Shown in pieces: positions 1 through 11,060 of a stretch of DNA of 64,000 nt (position 1 is its first letter; the number at the start of each line of letters is the position of its first letter). The DNA comes from Lachnospiraceae bacterium (GTDB lineage Bacteria > Bacillota > Clostridia > Lachnospirales > Lachnospiraceae): NCBI GenBank assembly GCA_015057055.1, contig SVFE01000005.1, positions 1 through 64,000 on the forward strand. Direction: 5' to 3'. The notes below the pieces were generated by a model, which saw nothing but the letters and a program-made list of their open reading frames with translations, was not told where the DNA came from and made no database searches. The position numbers and the translations under genes are program-made.

Positions 1-355
1 GTTTAAAATGGAAAATGATCCCCGGGTTACAAAGGTGGGACGGTTTATCCGAAAGACCAGTTTGGACGAGTTGCCGCAATTTTGGAATGTTTTGGTGGGC
101 GATATGAGTCTGGTGGGAACCCGGCCGCCTACCGTAAATGAATTTGAGCAATATAACGCGCATTACCGCAGACGCCTTTCCATAACGCCGGGGCTCACCG
201 GAATGTGGCAGGTAAGCGGGCGCAGTGACATTAAGGATTTTGATGAAGTTGTTGCAATGGATTTAAAATATATTGATGAGTGGTCGTTGCGGCTTGATTT
301 TAAGATTTTGTTGCAAACCATTGGAGTGGTATTGTTCCGGAAAGGATCAAAATAA
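1..355 (+). CDS. Undecaprenyl-phosphate sugar phosphotransferase, C-terminal part (truncated by window start)
   Basis: Contains [38 protein letters not shown]...[15 protein letters not shown], the bacterial sugar transferase (WcaJ/WbaP) C-terminal signature; probably continues upstream of base 1. Confidence 0.93.
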   Translation, partial: FKMENDPRVTKVGRFIRKTSLDELPQFWNVLVGDMSLVGTRPPTVNEFEQYNAHYRRRLSITPGLTGMWQVSGRSDIKDFDEVVAMDLKYIDEWSLRLDFKILLQTIGVVLFRKGSK

Positions 356-1263
356 TGACAGAGAGTAAGTTTACTACCCCGGTAGCCTTTATCATTTTTA
401 ACCGGCCGGATACGACGGCGGCGGTTTTTGAAAAAATACGAGAGACTAAGCCGGAAAAATTATATCTGATTTCCGATGCGCCAAGAGACGGCCGGGAAGA
501 CGATACGGAAAAAGTAAAGCAGACCCGCGCTTATGTAGAAGAGCATATTGACTGGGAGTGTCAGGTTTATAAGAATTATGCAGAAACGAATATGGGATGC
601 CGCGACCGGGTGGCCAGCGGAATTTCCTGGGTGTTTTCCAAGGAAGAACAGGCCATTATTTTGGAAGATGACGTGGTGCCGGCCAAAGAATTTTTCCCCT
701 ACTGTCAGGCTATGCTGGAGCATTACAAAGACAACGAGCGGGTGATGATGGTATCCGGTACCAACCTTATGAAGAATCACAAGATGGAGACGCCCTATGC
801 ATTTTCCTGCTATTCCAGCATTTGGGGATGGGCTACCTGGAAAAGGGCCTGGGAGAACTATGATATTGATGTGGCGGACTGGCCGAAAATCAAAAAGGAA
901 GGTACCTTCCGGAAGGTGCAAAACGGCCTGGCTTATTTGTTCCTGGTAAGGAATATCAACAGTGTTTATACCAAAAAGAAAGATACCTGGGATATCCAGT
1001 GGGATTATTGCAGATACAAGCATCGGGGGCTCGGCATTGTGCCCAGGGAAAATCTGATTTGCAATATCGGATTCGACCGGGAAGATGCAACCCACACCAC
1101 GGAAGGCACGACGGAGGATTTCTCCTATGGGAAAATGGAATTTCCCATAAACTTTAACGTTCCGGTGAAAAGGGATACGGCATACGATAAAGCGTATATC
1201 AAAAAGTACTTTGGTGTGCGGAAAGTCAGAGACTTTGTAAAGAAAAAAATCAGCAAAAAATAA
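355..1263 (+). CDS. Glycosyltransferase (GT2-like nucleotide-diphospho-sugar transferase)
   Basis: VAFIIFNRPDTTAAVFEKIR start, IILEDDVVPAKEFF, SSIWGWATWKRAW; start overlaps previous stop. Confidence 0.85.
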   Translation: MTESKFTTPVAFIIFNRPDTTAAVFEKIRETKPEKLYLISDAPRDGREDDTEKVKQTRAYVEEHIDWECQVYKNYAETNMGCRDRVASGISWVFSKEEQAIILEDDVVPAKEFFPYCQAMLEHYKDNERVMMVSGTNLMKNHKMETPYAFSCYSSIWGWATWKRAWENYDIDVADWPKIKKEGTFRKVQNGLAYLFLVRNINSVYTKKKDTWDIQWDYCRYKHRGLGIVPRENLICNIGFDREDATHTTEGTTEDFSYGKMEFPINFNVPVKRDTAYDKAYIKKYFGVRKVRDFVKKKISKK

Positions 1264-1276
1264 AACGGAGTCAGGA

Positions 1277-2035
1277 ATGAAAAGGTGTAAGCTGTTTGGC
1301 GTAAAAACCGTGGTTTCCCATATGGAAGAAGCTGTTTCCTATGTGAGGAAAAACAAAGAGCGCCTGAAAGGGAAGTATGTGAGTTTTGCGAATGTGCATA
1401 CCACGGTGACAGCCAAAGAAGAAAAAGAATTTCGAAAAGTACAAAATGAGGCAGCGCTGGTAATGCCGGACGGAAAACCCCTATCCTTTGTGATGAAAAA
1501 AAGAGGGTACGAGGAAGCAGAGCAGATTGCCGGACCGGATTTTATGAAGCGGATGTGGGAAGCGACGGCAGAAAGTCAGGAGGAGTCGCACTATTTCTAT
1601 GGTGCCGGTGAAGAAACCATAGCAGCACTAGAAGAAAAGTTGAAAGCACAATATCCGAATCTTAAGATTGCGGGAATGGAATCCCCGCCCTATCGGGAGT
1701 TGACGGAGGAAGAAAAGGAAGCTGCCGTACAACGGATTAACGAATCCGGCGCGGACTATCTTTGGGTAGGTCTTGGTGCGCCCAAGCAGGAATATTGGAT
1801 GAATGAACACAAAGGAAAAATTCATGCAGTGATGTTTGGCGTGGGGGCGGCATTTGATTTTCATGCGGGAACCATAAAACGGGCACCGAAATGGATGCAG
1901 AAGTGTTATCTGGAGTGGTTTTATCGGATTTTGCAGGACCCCGGGCGATTGTGGAAACGTTATGCGGTAACCAATGCCAAGTTTGTTCTTATGGTTATCG
2001 GTTACGGAATCAATGGATTAAGAAGGAAGCAATAG
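1277..2035 (+). CDS. WecG/TagA/CpsF family glycosyltransferase (GT26)
   Basis: SFANVHTTVTAK, VMPDGKPLSFVMKK, GADYLWVGLGAPKQEYWM, GVGAAFDFHAGTIKRAPKWMQKCYLEWFYR. Confidence 0.93.
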   Translation: MKRCKLFGVKTVVSHMEEAVSYVRKNKERLKGKYVSFANVHTTVTAKEEKEFRKVQNEAALVMPDGKPLSFVMKKRGYEEAEQIAGPDFMKRMWEATAESQEESHYFYGAGEETIAALEEKLKAQYPNLKIAGMESPPYRELTEEEKEAAVQRINESGADYLWVGLGAPKQEYWMNEHKGKIHAVMFGVGAAFDFHAGTIKRAPKWMQKCYLEWFYRILQDPGRLWKRYAVTNAKFVLMVIGYGINGLRRKQ

Positions 2036-2036
2036 G

Positions 2037-2513
2037 ATGCATTTAGACAGTAAGAAAATTAAGTTATTGGTATATGATTTTGACGGCGTAATGACGGACA
2101 ATCGCGTCCTTGTGGATCAGCACGGCGTGGAAAGCGTGATGGTCAGTCGGGGAGACGGTTACGGAATCTCCCGCATCAAAGAGCTGGGCATCAAGCAGGT
2201 TATAATTTCTACGGAAACCAATGAAGTGGTAAAAAGAAGAGCAGAGAAATTAAAGATTGATGTAATTCACGGCGTGGAAGATAAGAAGACCATTTTACGA
2301 AAATTCTGCGAAGAAAACGGGTATGCATTGGAAGAAGTCATGTTTATCGGTAACGACTTGAATGATTATGAAGCCATGATGCTGGCCGGAACCAAAGGAG
2401 CACCTGCAGATGCGGAAGAAGAAATCTTAAAGATTGCGGACTGGGTTTCTACGAAAAACGGCGGCTACGGTGTGATTCGGGAACTGTACCGAATTCTTTC
2501 CGGTACAAATTAG
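2037..2513 (+). CDS. KdsC-like HAD-family phosphatase
   Basis: LLVYDFDGVMTDNRV, ISTETNEVVKRRAEKLKI, MFIGNDLNDYEAM: HAD subclass C0 KdsC motifs. Confidence 0.88.
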   Translation: MHLDSKKIKLLVYDFDGVMTDNRVLVDQHGVESVMVSRGDGYGISRIKELGIKQVIISTETNEVVKRRAEKLKIDVIHGVEDKKTILRKFCEENGYALEEVMFIGNDLNDYEAMMLAGTKGAPADAEEEILKIADWVSTKNGGYGVIRELYRILSGTN

Positions 2514-2545
2514 AGTGAAAGAATAAACAGATTTGGAGAAAAAGA

Positions 2546-3364
2546 ATGAAAAAGTTTACCGTGATTACTCCGACGTGGAATCAGGCGGAATATATTGAAG
2601 ATACCATTCAATCGGTAATCGGGCAGACCTACAAAAATTTGGAATATATCATTGTGGATAACTGTTCCGATGACGGCACCCGGGAAATTGTGGAAAAATA
2701 TGCAAAAGAAGATGACCGGATTTTGTATATCAGAGAACCGGACAAGGGGCAGGCAGAAGCGATTAACAAGGGGCTGGAACGTGCCACCGGAGATATTGTG
2801 TGCTGGCTTAATTCCGATGATTATTATTACGATGACAAGGTTTTGGAAAAGGTGGCAGATGCGTTTGCATCCCCGGAAGCGCCGGACATTGTAGTGGGAG
2901 ATGCCTGGTATTGTGACAAAGAAAAAAAACTTACGGAATATAATAAATCCAATCGGGGGGTGCCTCAATGGGTGATTTCCCGGTGGTATTACATTGTACA
3001 GCCTTCGGTATTTTGGAAACGAAGCAAGCTCCGGCTGGATGAATCCTACACCTATGCCTTTGATTGGAAATTCTTTATCCTAATGTTTGAACAGGCCAAG
3101 GTGAAATATACGGAGGAAGCGTATTCCGTATACCGGATGTATGAGGATAATAAAACCGGGCAGGACAATGCCAAGAGAAAATATGAAATCTATCGTTTGC
3201 AGGAAGAAATCGGTGTGAGCAAATGGAATACCGCCTGGTGCAAACATGTTTATAAGGTGTATGAAGCGGCAGAAAAAAAGAATCGGCCCCAAGATAAGAA
3301 ACGGGTGGATTTTTGGAGCCGGTTGTTGTTTCATCTGACCGGGAAGAGAATTTGCAGTTTTTGA
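2546..3364 (+). CDS. GT2 glycosyltransferase
   Basis: FTVITPTWNQAEYIEDTIQSVIGQTYKNLEYIIVDNCSDDGT; GT-A fold N-terminus and DxD (NSDDYYY). Confidence 0.93.
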   Translation: MKKFTVITPTWNQAEYIEDTIQSVIGQTYKNLEYIIVDNCSDDGTREIVEKYAKEDDRILYIREPDKGQAEAINKGLERATGDIVCWLNSDDYYYDDKVLEKVADAFASPEAPDIVVGDAWYCDKEKKLTEYNKSNRGVPQWVISRWYYIVQPSVFWKRSKLRLDESYTYAFDWKFFILMFEQAKVKYTEEAYSVYRMYEDNKTGQDNAKRKYEIYRLQEEIGVSKWNTAWCKHVYKVYEAAEKKNRPQDKKRVDFWSRLLFHLTGKRICSF

Positions 3365-3382
3365 GAATGATTTTGCAGAAAG

Positions 3383-4228
3383 GTGTTATACGATATGGAG
3401 GAACAATTGCATAAGTGTAAGATTGCGGCGCTGCTTACCTGTTTCAACCGGAAAGCGTATACGCTTACCTGTCTGCAGACCCTACGGAAAAATAAACTGT
3501 GTGAGTTTTGTTTTGTGGTCACCGACGATGACAGCACGGACGGTACCGCCGGGGCAATCGCGCAGATGGAGGATGTTGTGCTGCTTTCGGGTGACGGTAA
3601 GTTATACTGGAACGGAGGCATGCAAAAGTCCTTCGCGTATGCGCTGGAACATATCGAGGAATTCGATTATGTTATGCTGGTGAATGATGACGTTGGTTTT
3701 TATCCGGAAGCAATTGATGCACTGGTATTGCGCAGCAAAGAGACGAATGCACCCGTAGTGGTCGGGTCTACCTGTAATAAAAAGGGTGAGATGACTTACG
3801 GCGGTGTAAGAAAAAAATCGAATGTATTTGCAAAATTTGCATTGATTCCGCCTTCCAAAGAGGCGACGGAATGTGATACCTTTAACGGAAATTGCGTTTT
3901 GATAAAAAAAGATGCATTTCAGGCAGTCGGGAATTTGGACCCTGCGTACACCCACAGTATGAGTGATTATGATTACGGGATGACGCTTCGGCGAAAGGGT
4001 TACCGGATTGTGAATGCAAAGCATCATGTGGGCGTGTGTGAGGACAATGACACCACCGGATCCTGGTTGGATACGTCACTGCCGCGGAAAGAAAGAAGAC
4101 GGTTGAAGGAAGGCCCGAAGGGCTTACCGGGGAAAGATTGGTTTCACTTTGTGAAAAAAAATTACGGCCTGTTTCCGGCCCTCTATCATTCCCTAACGCC
4201 TTATGTACGAATTTTGTTGGGAAAATAA
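3383..4228 (+). CDS. GT2 glycosyltransferase
   Basis: IAALLTCFNRKAYTLTCLQTL, VVTDDDSTDGT, YVMLVNDDVGFYP. Confidence 0.9.
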   Translation: MLYDMEEQLHKCKIAALLTCFNRKAYTLTCLQTLRKNKLCEFCFVVTDDDSTDGTAGAIAQMEDVVLLSGDGKLYWNGGMQKSFAYALEHIEEFDYVMLVNDDVGFYPEAIDALVLRSKETNAPVVVGSTCNKKGEMTYGGVRKKSNVFAKFALIPPSKEATECDTFNGNCVLIKKDAFQAVGNLDPAYTHSMSDYDYGMTLRRKGYRIVNAKHHVGVCEDNDTTGSWLDTSLPRKERRRLKEGPKGLPGKDWFHFVKKNYGLFPALYHSLTPYVRILLGK

Positions 4229-4279
4229 AAATATTTTAACGATAGCCAAAATAGAAAAAGATTTGAAAGGAGAAATCGC

Positions 4280-5215
4280 ATGGGAAAGAGAATTTTAGTA
4301 ACAGGGGGAGCCGGTTTTTTGGGTTCACATTTGTGTGACAGACTGATTAAAGAGGGTAACGATGTTATTTGCTTGGATAATTTATACACAGGAAACAAGA
4401 ACAACATTCGCCACTTAATCGGAAATGATTATTTTGAATTCATCCGTCATGATGTGACAGAGCCCATTCATTTGGAGGTGGACCAGATTTACAATCTTGC
4501 CTGTCCTGCCAGCCCGGTTCATTATCAGTACAATCCCATTAAAACAACGAAAACCAGTGTGCTGGGAGCGATGAACATGTTGGGACTTGCCAAGAGAGTA
4601 CATGCCCGTATTTTGCAGGCATCCACATCCGAAGTATACGGGGATCCGGAGATTCATCCCCAGCCGGAGTCATACCGGGGATGTGTAAATACCATCGGTA
4701 TCCGTTCTTGTTATGACGAGGGTAAACGTGTTGCAGAGACCTTGTTTTTTGATTATCACAGAATGCATAAAGTAGAAATTAAAGTGATGCGTATTTTTAA
4801 TACTTATGGTCCCAACATGCATCCGGCGGACGGTCGCGTGGTATCCAATTTCATTGTACAGGCATTAAAAGGAGAAGATATTACGGTCTACGGTGACGGA
4901 AGTCAGACCAGAAGTTTCTGCTATGTGGATGACCTGATTGAAGGAATGGTCCGTCTTATGAATTCGAGAGCGGATTTTACCGGACCGGTTAATATCGGTA
5001 ATCCCGGGGAATTTACCATTAAGCAGCTGGCAGAAATCGTTATTGAGTTAACGGGAAGCAATTCCAAGATTATTTACCAACCGCTTCCTTCCGATGATCC
5101 GCTCCAGAGAAAACCGGTGATTGAAATTGCGAAAAAAGAACTGGATTGGGAGCCCACCATTGCGTTGGAAGAAGGGTTGAAGAAAACCATTGCTTACTTT
5201 AAGGAAATTGTATGA
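4280..5215 (+). CDS. UDP-glucuronate decarboxylase (UDP-xylose synthase), extended SDR
   Basis: [75 protein letters not shown]; very close to UXS family. Confidence 0.93.
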   Translation: MGKRILVTGGAGFLGSHLCDRLIKEGNDVICLDNLYTGNKNNIRHLIGNDYFEFIRHDVTEPIHLEVDQIYNLACPASPVHYQYNPIKTTKTSVLGAMNMLGLAKRVHARILQASTSEVYGDPEIHPQPESYRGCVNTIGIRSCYDEGKRVAETLFFDYHRMHKVEIKVMRIFNTYGPNMHPADGRVVSNFIVQALKGEDITVYGDGSQTRSFCYVDDLIEGMVRLMNSRADFTGPVNIGNPGEFTIKQLAEIVIELTGSNSKIIYQPLPSDDPLQRKPVIEIAKKELDWEPTIALEEGLKKTIAYFKEIV

Positions 5216-6219
5216 GAAAAGAACTGTACATCTGCCATACGCCCTACCATCTGCTCATTGCCATGGTGAAGGCGTTGCTTTCCGAAAGGGATTCCGAGCT
5301 GATTCTTTGCGCTTCGGATTATATCGGGGACGCGGTAATACAAAGAGTCAGACAATCCGACATATTTGAACGGATTGAAACCTTTCCGAATTTGGATAAA
5401 AAGGCAAAGGAACTGGATTTTTCCGTTCCGGTTTTAAAACGTAGGAGAGCGCTGCAAGGTCAGCTGGATGAATGGGTCGGCAGAGAAAAAACGGAGCATG
5501 GGGAAATTTATATTTTTAATGATTCTTCTGTGTGGGGAAGGTGGTTAAACAGTCACAAAATTTCTTATCATTTATTGGAGGATGGTTTGAACTGTTTCCG
5601 TTTTCCGACGTTCTTAACCTATGCTACGCCAGGCAATCCGCTGAAAAGAGCAATAAAAAGGAGAATGGGAATTGATTTTGCCAATTTCGGACAATCCCGT
5701 TTTACGAAGAGTATAGAAGTTAATGATAAGAACGGAATACTGTTATCCTCTGCAAAAGTTGTGGAGGTACCGAGAAAAGATTTATATGCTTGTCTTTCGA
5801 CGGAGGACAAAAAACGGATTTTGGATGCGTTTCTTTCCGTGGCAGAGCAGGAGCGTATTCTCGCATATGCGAAGGGAGACGTGATGTTACTTATTACCCA
5901 GCCCCTGTCAGAGGATGGTTATACGACGGAGGAAGGGAAGCTGGAGTTGTACCGGGAACTGGTTACGCAGTATGGCACGGATACGGTTCTGATTAAAATC
6001 CATCCGCGGGAAAAGACGGATTACGGCGATTTGGGCAAGAACTGCATAACGCTGCAGTTGGACAATGTACCGTTGGAAGTATTGACGTTTTTGGAAGGGT
6101 TGAAAATAAAAAGGGCAGTAACTACGTTTTCCACGGCCATAGAAGCGTTGGATTTTTGCGAGGAACGTATTTCTTTGGGACTGGAAGAGACAAAGAAAAG
6201 ATTGAAAAAATATGAGTGA
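5212..6219 (+). CDS. GT52/polysialyltransferase-like glycosyltransferase
   Basis: [20 protein letters not shown]-terminus, [22 protein letters not shown]; sialyltransferase-like GT-B features. Confidence 0.75.
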   Translation: MRKELYICHTPYHLLIAMVKALLSERDSELILCASDYIGDAVIQRVRQSDIFERIETFPNLDKKAKELDFSVPVLKRRRALQGQLDEWVGREKTEHGEIYIFNDSSVWGRWLNSHKISYHLLEDGLNCFRFPTFLTYATPGNPLKRAIKRRMGIDFANFGQSRFTKSIEVNDKNGILLSSAKVVEVPRKDLYACLSTEDKKRILDAFLSVAEQERILAYAKGDVMLLITQPLSEDGYTTEEGKLELYRELVTQYGTDTVLIKIHPREKTDYGDLGKNCITLQLDNVPLEVLTFLEGLKIKRAVTTFSTAIEALDFCEERISLGLEETKKRLKKYE

Positions 6220-7156
6220 ATTAGTATCGGTCATAATACCTGTTTACAACAAAGAAAAATATGTGGAAGCCTGTATTTTGGGGGCGCGCGCGCAGACGTA
6301 CGCCAATTTGGAAATACTCCTTGTGGATGACGGTTCGCAAGATGCTTCGGGAGAAATCTGTGACCGTTTGGCAAAGGAGGATGACCGGATTTTGGTTATT
6401 CACAAGGAAAACGGCGGTCTTTCCGATGCCCGGAATGCGGGAATTGACAAGGCAAAAGGAGAATACCTTTTTTTTGTTGACGCGGATGATGTGATAGAAC
6501 CGGAGGCGATACAGGAGTTATATTCGGCCGTAAAACGAACAAAAGCAGACATTGCAATTTCTAATTTTTTGTGGCAGACGCCGGAAGGAGAAGTGCTTGG
6601 AGATTCCGGAATAATAAAAAATGACATCTGGGGTAAAAGGCAACTTTTCGAAGCCCTGACCGGAGAAAACAGTTTTTATTTTGTTGTAGCCTGGAACAAG
6701 TTATATCATCGTTCTTTGTGGGAAAATTTTCGTTTCAAAAAGGGAAAAATCCATGAGGACGAATTTGCGGTTCACCATATTTTCGGACGGTGTGAAAAGG
6801 CGGTTTTGGTAGAAAAATGTCTGTACCGATATATCCGACGGGAGGACAGCATTACATCCACAAATACGCAGATAAAACGCCTGGATGTTTTGGAAGCCAT
6901 TTGCGACCGGTTCGATTATGTGCATGAAAATGGGCCGGAGGATTGTCTGCAGTCTGCAGCCCGCCAGCTATGGGAGCACTACCGGCATTTTTATTTCGCG
7001 GAAAATCCGGACGCGGACGGGAAGCGTAGGCAGAAGGAAATCAAGGAACTTTTTCACGGACAGTATCCAAAACTGATGCGCATAAAACCGATAAAAGTAA
7101 AGAATTTGCTGAAATATACCTTATTTCGGTATTGGGGATATATGAAGAGGGTTTAA
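6212..7156 (+). CDS. GT2 glycosyltransferase
   Basis: VSVIIPVYNKEKYVEACILGARAQTYANLEILLVDDGSQDASGEICD. Confidence 0.94.
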   Translation: MSELVSVIIPVYNKEKYVEACILGARAQTYANLEILLVDDGSQDASGEICDRLAKEDDRILVIHKENGGLSDARNAGIDKAKGEYLFFVDADDVIEPEAIQELYSAVKRTKADIAISNFLWQTPEGEVLGDSGIIKNDIWGKRQLFEALTGENSFYFVVAWNKLYHRSLWENFRFKKGKIHEDEFAVHHIFGRCEKAVLVEKCLYRYIRREDSITSTNTQIKRLDVLEAICDRFDYVHENGPEDCLQSAARQLWEHYRHFYFAENPDADGKRRQKEIKELFHGQYPKLMRIKPIKVKNLLKYTLFRYWGYMKRV

Positions 7157-8176
7157 ATGGAACTGGTATCTGTTGTTGTAGCGATTTACAATCAGGAAGA
7201 CTTTTTGAGGGAATTGATTACATCGATATGTAAACAATCCTACTGTGCGTTGCAGATTATTTTAGTGGATGACGGCTCCACGGATCATAGTCCCGCCATT
7301 TGCGATGAATACGGGGCAAAGGATGAGAGAATCTTAGTAATCCATAAGGAAAACGGAGGGGTCTCTTCGGCCCGGAATGCAGGACTTTTGGCGGCAAAGG
7401 GAAAGTATGTCTTTGTGCTGGACGGGGATGATATTTTGACTTCGGATTATTGTGTCAGAATGGTGGAGGCGCAGCAGGCACATCCGGACTCTTTTGTGCT
7501 TTGCGGTTATGAAGAGTTTGATGAAAAAACCGGACGGATGGTTACCGGCAGAGGGGCCAACGGGAAAGAGGCTACCGTGGTTTATGAAAAAAGTGCGCTG
7601 GCTGAACTTGTGAATGAAACGTTCATTCACATCCCCTGGAACAAAATATACGAGGGGGACATCATTAAGCGCTATGGACTTCGCTACGATGAAGAGGTCA
7701 GCAATTCTGAGGATTACATTTTTAATATGCAATATTTAAAAATGAAAAATCCTTCCGAACTTGTAATGATAGCGGAGCCGCTTTACCGGTATCGAAAACA
7801 CGGGAAGACCACATTAAGCGGTCGCTACTATGAAGACATGTTTGATACAAAGAAAAATGAGATTGCCTTACTTGCCGGTCTGGAGAAAGAATGGGGGATA
7901 GCGCACACTTCGGGATTTTACAGAAGGGCACTGCACTGTTTGGAGACGGCGGTTTTAAATTATATGCGACCGGAAAATCCTATGCCTTATTCGGAAAAAA
8001 TCCGCACCTGCAACAAAGTATTGCGAAGCGGGGAATATAAAATGTATTTGAAAAAATGTGGAAGCGAGATGTCTTTTGCCCGTTATGCCGTGTGCAAAAG
8101 CGGTAGCGCAGCGCTTTTTGGCAGATACATTGCATTTTGTCGGTCCCGCAGAAAAGCGGTAAGAGGAAATCGTTAG
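7157..8176 (+). CDS. GT2 glycosyltransferase
   Basis: VSVVVAIYNQEDFLRELITSICKQSYCALQIILVDDGSTDHSPAICDEY. Confidence 0.94.
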   Translation: MELVSVVVAIYNQEDFLRELITSICKQSYCALQIILVDDGSTDHSPAICDEYGAKDERILVIHKENGGVSSARNAGLLAAKGKYVFVLDGDDILTSDYCVRMVEAQQAHPDSFVLCGYEEFDEKTGRMVTGRGANGKEATVVYEKSALAELVNETFIHIPWNKIYEGDIIKRYGLRYDEEVSNSEDYIFNMQYLKMKNPSELVMIAEPLYRYRKHGKTTLSGRYYEDMFDTKKNEIALLAGLEKEWGIAHTSGFYRRALHCLETAVLNYMRPENPMPYSEKIRTCNKVLRSGEYKMYLKKCGSEMSFARYAVCKSGSAALFGRYIAFCRSRRKAVRGNR

Positions 8177-8187
8177 GGGAAAAACTC

Positions 8188-9003
8188 GTGAAAATAGCAA
8201 TTATTATTTTGAACTATATAACGTACCGGGAGACCCTTTGTATGGTTCGTTCGCTGCAACCGCTAATCAAAGGATATGATGCGGAAATTATTGTGGTGGA
8301 TAATGCTTCCCCGAACCGGTCGGGGGAGGTGCTGAAGGCGCATGCAAAGGATGGCTATCATTTTATCGGGGCACCGGAAAACCGTGGCTACGCAGCCGGA
8401 AATAATATCGGACTCCGCTATGCAAAAGAACGCGGGGCGACATATGCCTGGGTCCTGAATAACGATGTTACGTTTCCGGACCGTAACTTACTTCCGGCGC
8501 TGCTGGAAGTACTGCAAAAGCAAACGGATGTTGCAGCGGTATCACCGGATGTTTATTCCGGGGAAGGGTATTTATATAACCGGGAATTGGTACGTCCCAC
8601 CTGGATGGATCTCACCTTTGGACTACTGCAGTATCGGAAAAAGGGAAGGAACGCCGGAAAGAAAGACTGGTGCTATGCCTACCGGGTACAGGGATGCTGT
8701 TTTTTGGCAGATATTGAAAAACTGGAGCAATGCGGATACCTGGATGAAAATACATTTTTGTATTACGAAGAGGCAATTTTGGCGGAGCGACTCAGAAGGA
8801 AAAAATACCGCTGCGCCTGCGTAACCAAAACCAAGGTGATTCATCGGCATTCCACAACGGTTTTGCAAAATATCGGAAAGAGCGGATACAGGAGGGCATA
8901 CAAAAAGAGTTATGCCTATTATCTGAAAGAATACAGAAGATTTCCGCTTTGGCAGCAGTTGCTGTGCAAAGCGTTTTTTGCAGTTAAAGTTTATTTTATT
9001 TAA
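8188..9003 (+). CDS. GT2 glycosyltransferase (GTG start proposed; ORF track start 8137)
   Basis: VKIAIIILNYITYRETLCMVRSL, IIVVDNASPNRSGE, APENRGYAAGNNIGLRYA; rhamnosyltransferase-like. Confidence 0.9.
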   Translation: MKIAIIILNYITYRETLCMVRSLQPLIKGYDAEIIVVDNASPNRSGEVLKAHAKDGYHFIGAPENRGYAAGNNIGLRYAKERGATYAWVLNNDVTFPDRNLLPALLEVLQKQTDVAAVSPDVYSGEGYLYNRELVRPTWMDLTFGLLQYRKKGRNAGKKDWCYAYRVQGCCFLADIEKLEQCGYLDENTFLYYEEAILAERLRRKKYRCACVTKTKVIHRHSTTVLQNIGKSGYRRAYKKSYAYYLKEYRRFPLWQQLLCKAFFAVKVYFI

Positions 9004-9022
9004 ATTGCGGGATGGAATTGCT

Positions 9023-9958
9023 ATGAAGGAAAACGATGGCCATGTGATTGTTCTGATGGCAGTATATAATGGGGAAAAATATGTAAAGCAGCAGTTGGAA
9101 AGCATCTATAACCAAACCTATGGGGGAAGAATTACTGTCTGTGTAAGGGATGACGGTTCCGCGGACGGGACAAGCGAAAAAATCCTTGGCGTGAAGAGGC
9201 CGAAGGGAAGAGCGCTGGTTCTTCGCAAAGGGAAAAATCTGGGACCGGCAGGAAGCTTTCTGCGTTTGATTCAAACCGCGGGGGAGGCGGATTGGTATTT
9301 TTATTCGGACCAGGATGATGTATGGGCTCCGGATAAGGTGGAGACGGCGGTAAAACAAATGCGCCGGGCCGGGGAAACTCCGATTCTTTACGGCTGCAAT
9401 TACAGTTTGTGTGATGAAAACTTGACGCCGGTAAAACGGTGTGGAATTGAGTCAAAGCCGCAGCTTACGCCCCTTAAAATGCTTTTTTATAACAAGATTC
9501 CCGGATGTTGCATGGGAATGAACCGGGCTTTGATGGACAGATTAAAAGAAATGAAACTGACCTCGGTAATGATGCATGACAGCATGACATTGTGCTATGC
9601 ATTGTATGCGGGAGGTGTGGTTTATGATAAGGAACCGAAGGTTTTACATCGGATTCACGCAGATAACGTGGTGGGACTGGGACATCGGAAAATTGTACCT
9701 CTTCCCTGGCTGAAGGAGAAATTCCTTTTGTTACGGAGGAAAGAAGACTACGATATCAGCAAAATGGCGTCGGAATTTTTGCGGGTAACGGAGGATGCCC
9801 GGAAACTGCCGTACTATAACGATATTGTGCTATTGAAGAATTACAAAAAGAATCTGAGAAATACATTGCAATTGTTGAACCATAAAGACACGAAGGATGC
9901 TCCTTTGGACCGTACAACAATGTCAATACGCAGTAAAATATTTTTCCGCTTGTTTTAA
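9023..9958 (+). CDS. GT2 glycosyltransferase (rhamnosyltransferase-like)
   Basis: HVIVLMAVYNGEKYVKQQLESIYNQTY, CVRDDGSADGT, WYFYSDQDDVWAPDKVE. Confidence 0.92.
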   Translation: MKENDGHVIVLMAVYNGEKYVKQQLESIYNQTYGGRITVCVRDDGSADGTSEKILGVKRPKGRALVLRKGKNLGPAGSFLRLIQTAGEADWYFYSDQDDVWAPDKVETAVKQMRRAGETPILYGCNYSLCDENLTPVKRCGIESKPQLTPLKMLFYNKIPGCCMGMNRALMDRLKEMKLTSVMMHDSMTLCYALYAGGVVYDKEPKVLHRIHADNVVGLGHRKIVPLPWLKEKFLLLRRKEDYDISKMASEFLRVTEDARKLPYYNDIVLLKNYKKNLRNTLQLLNHKDTKDAPLDRTTMSIRSKIFFRLF

Positions 9959-9960
9959 CC

Positions 9961-11037
9961 ATGCGGGGATTGGGAGGCGAGGATTTGAAAATCAAATATT
10001 CCTTTATTGTACCCTTTTATAATGTGGAAAAATATTTGGCCGAGTGTCTGGATTCGCTGGTGCAATTTCCGAGAGATGACTATGAGATTCTTTTGATAAA
10101 TGACGGTTCCCGGGACGGCAGCAGGGAAATTGCTTTGGATTATATGGAACGCTACAAACAAATCCGCCTGGTGGAGCAGGAAAACCGGGGACTTGGCGGA
10201 GCCAGAAATACGGGACTCGCCAATGCCAAGGGAGAATGGATTCTGTTCGTGGACAGCGATGATTATGTGGATAAAACCTTGCTTACAGAAGCCGACAGAC
10301 AGACCGGGATGATGCAGGAAGATGATATTGCGGTTTTTAACTTTGCTTATTTGTATCCGAATGGAAGAATTGTGCCGGAGTTGTCCTTTGCGCAAACTAT
10401 TCCCATGGAACAGTTGCAGCGGGCGAAGTTTTATTCTGTGCCGGTAACCTGTTGCGGCAAAATCTTTCACCGAAATTTCTTCGCGAAGAATGAAATTGTT
10501 TTGCCGGAGAAACGATATTATGAGGATGTGGCGGTTTCGCTGAAGGTTATGTTGGGGGCGAAGAATCTGTATTTTACGGATGCCCCGTTATACATCTACC
10601 GGCAGCGGGACACTTCCATTACCAAAAACCGTGACCACAAAAAGATGTATGACATGGTCCGTAATATAGAAGAGCAGTATCGTTATTTTGTTACCCGGGG
10701 AACATATGAGCAATACAAAGAGGAAGTGGAATATTTTGCGATTTTGCATACCCTTTTGGAAATTGTGCCCCGAATGATTGAGGACGATCCGAAATCCGTG
10801 TATGTTCGTAAAATGTGTGCGTACATGAAACGACGTTTCCCGGATTATGAAAAGAATCCCTATTTAGATAAATTAAGCAGAAGGAACAGGTTGTATTTAA
10901 AATTAATCGGCGAGCGGAAATATACGGCGCTTCAGATGATTATCCGGGGAAAAACGGGGCTTCGAAACGTGCTGGAAAAACTGGGCTTGTTCGGGCTGAT
11001 TCAAAACTATAAAGAAAAAGCGGTAAACCGTTTATAA
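9961..11037 (+). CDS. GT2 glycosyltransferase
   Basis: KYSFIVPFYNVEKYLAECLDSLVQFPRDDYEILLINDGSRDGS; FVDSDDYVD. Start could be TTG near 9985. Confidence 0.92.
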   Translation: MRGLGGEDLKIKYSFIVPFYNVEKYLAECLDSLVQFPRDDYEILLINDGSRDGSREIALDYMERYKQIRLVEQENRGLGGARNTGLANAKGEWILFVDSDDYVDKTLLTEADRQTGMMQEDDIAVFNFAYLYPNGRIVPELSFAQTIPMEQLQRAKFYSVPVTCCGKIFHRNFFAKNEIVLPEKRYYEDVAVSLKVMLGAKNLYFTDAPLYIYRQRDTSITKNRDHKKMYDMVRNIEEQYRYFVTRGTYEQYKEEVEYFAILHTLLEIVPRMIEDDPKSVYVRKMCAYMKRRFPDYEKNPYLDKLSRRNRLYLKLIGERKYTALQMIIRGKTGLRNVLEKLGLFGLIQNYKEKAVNRL

Positions 11038-11060
11038 AGAGGCTTAGGAGATTGTAACCG

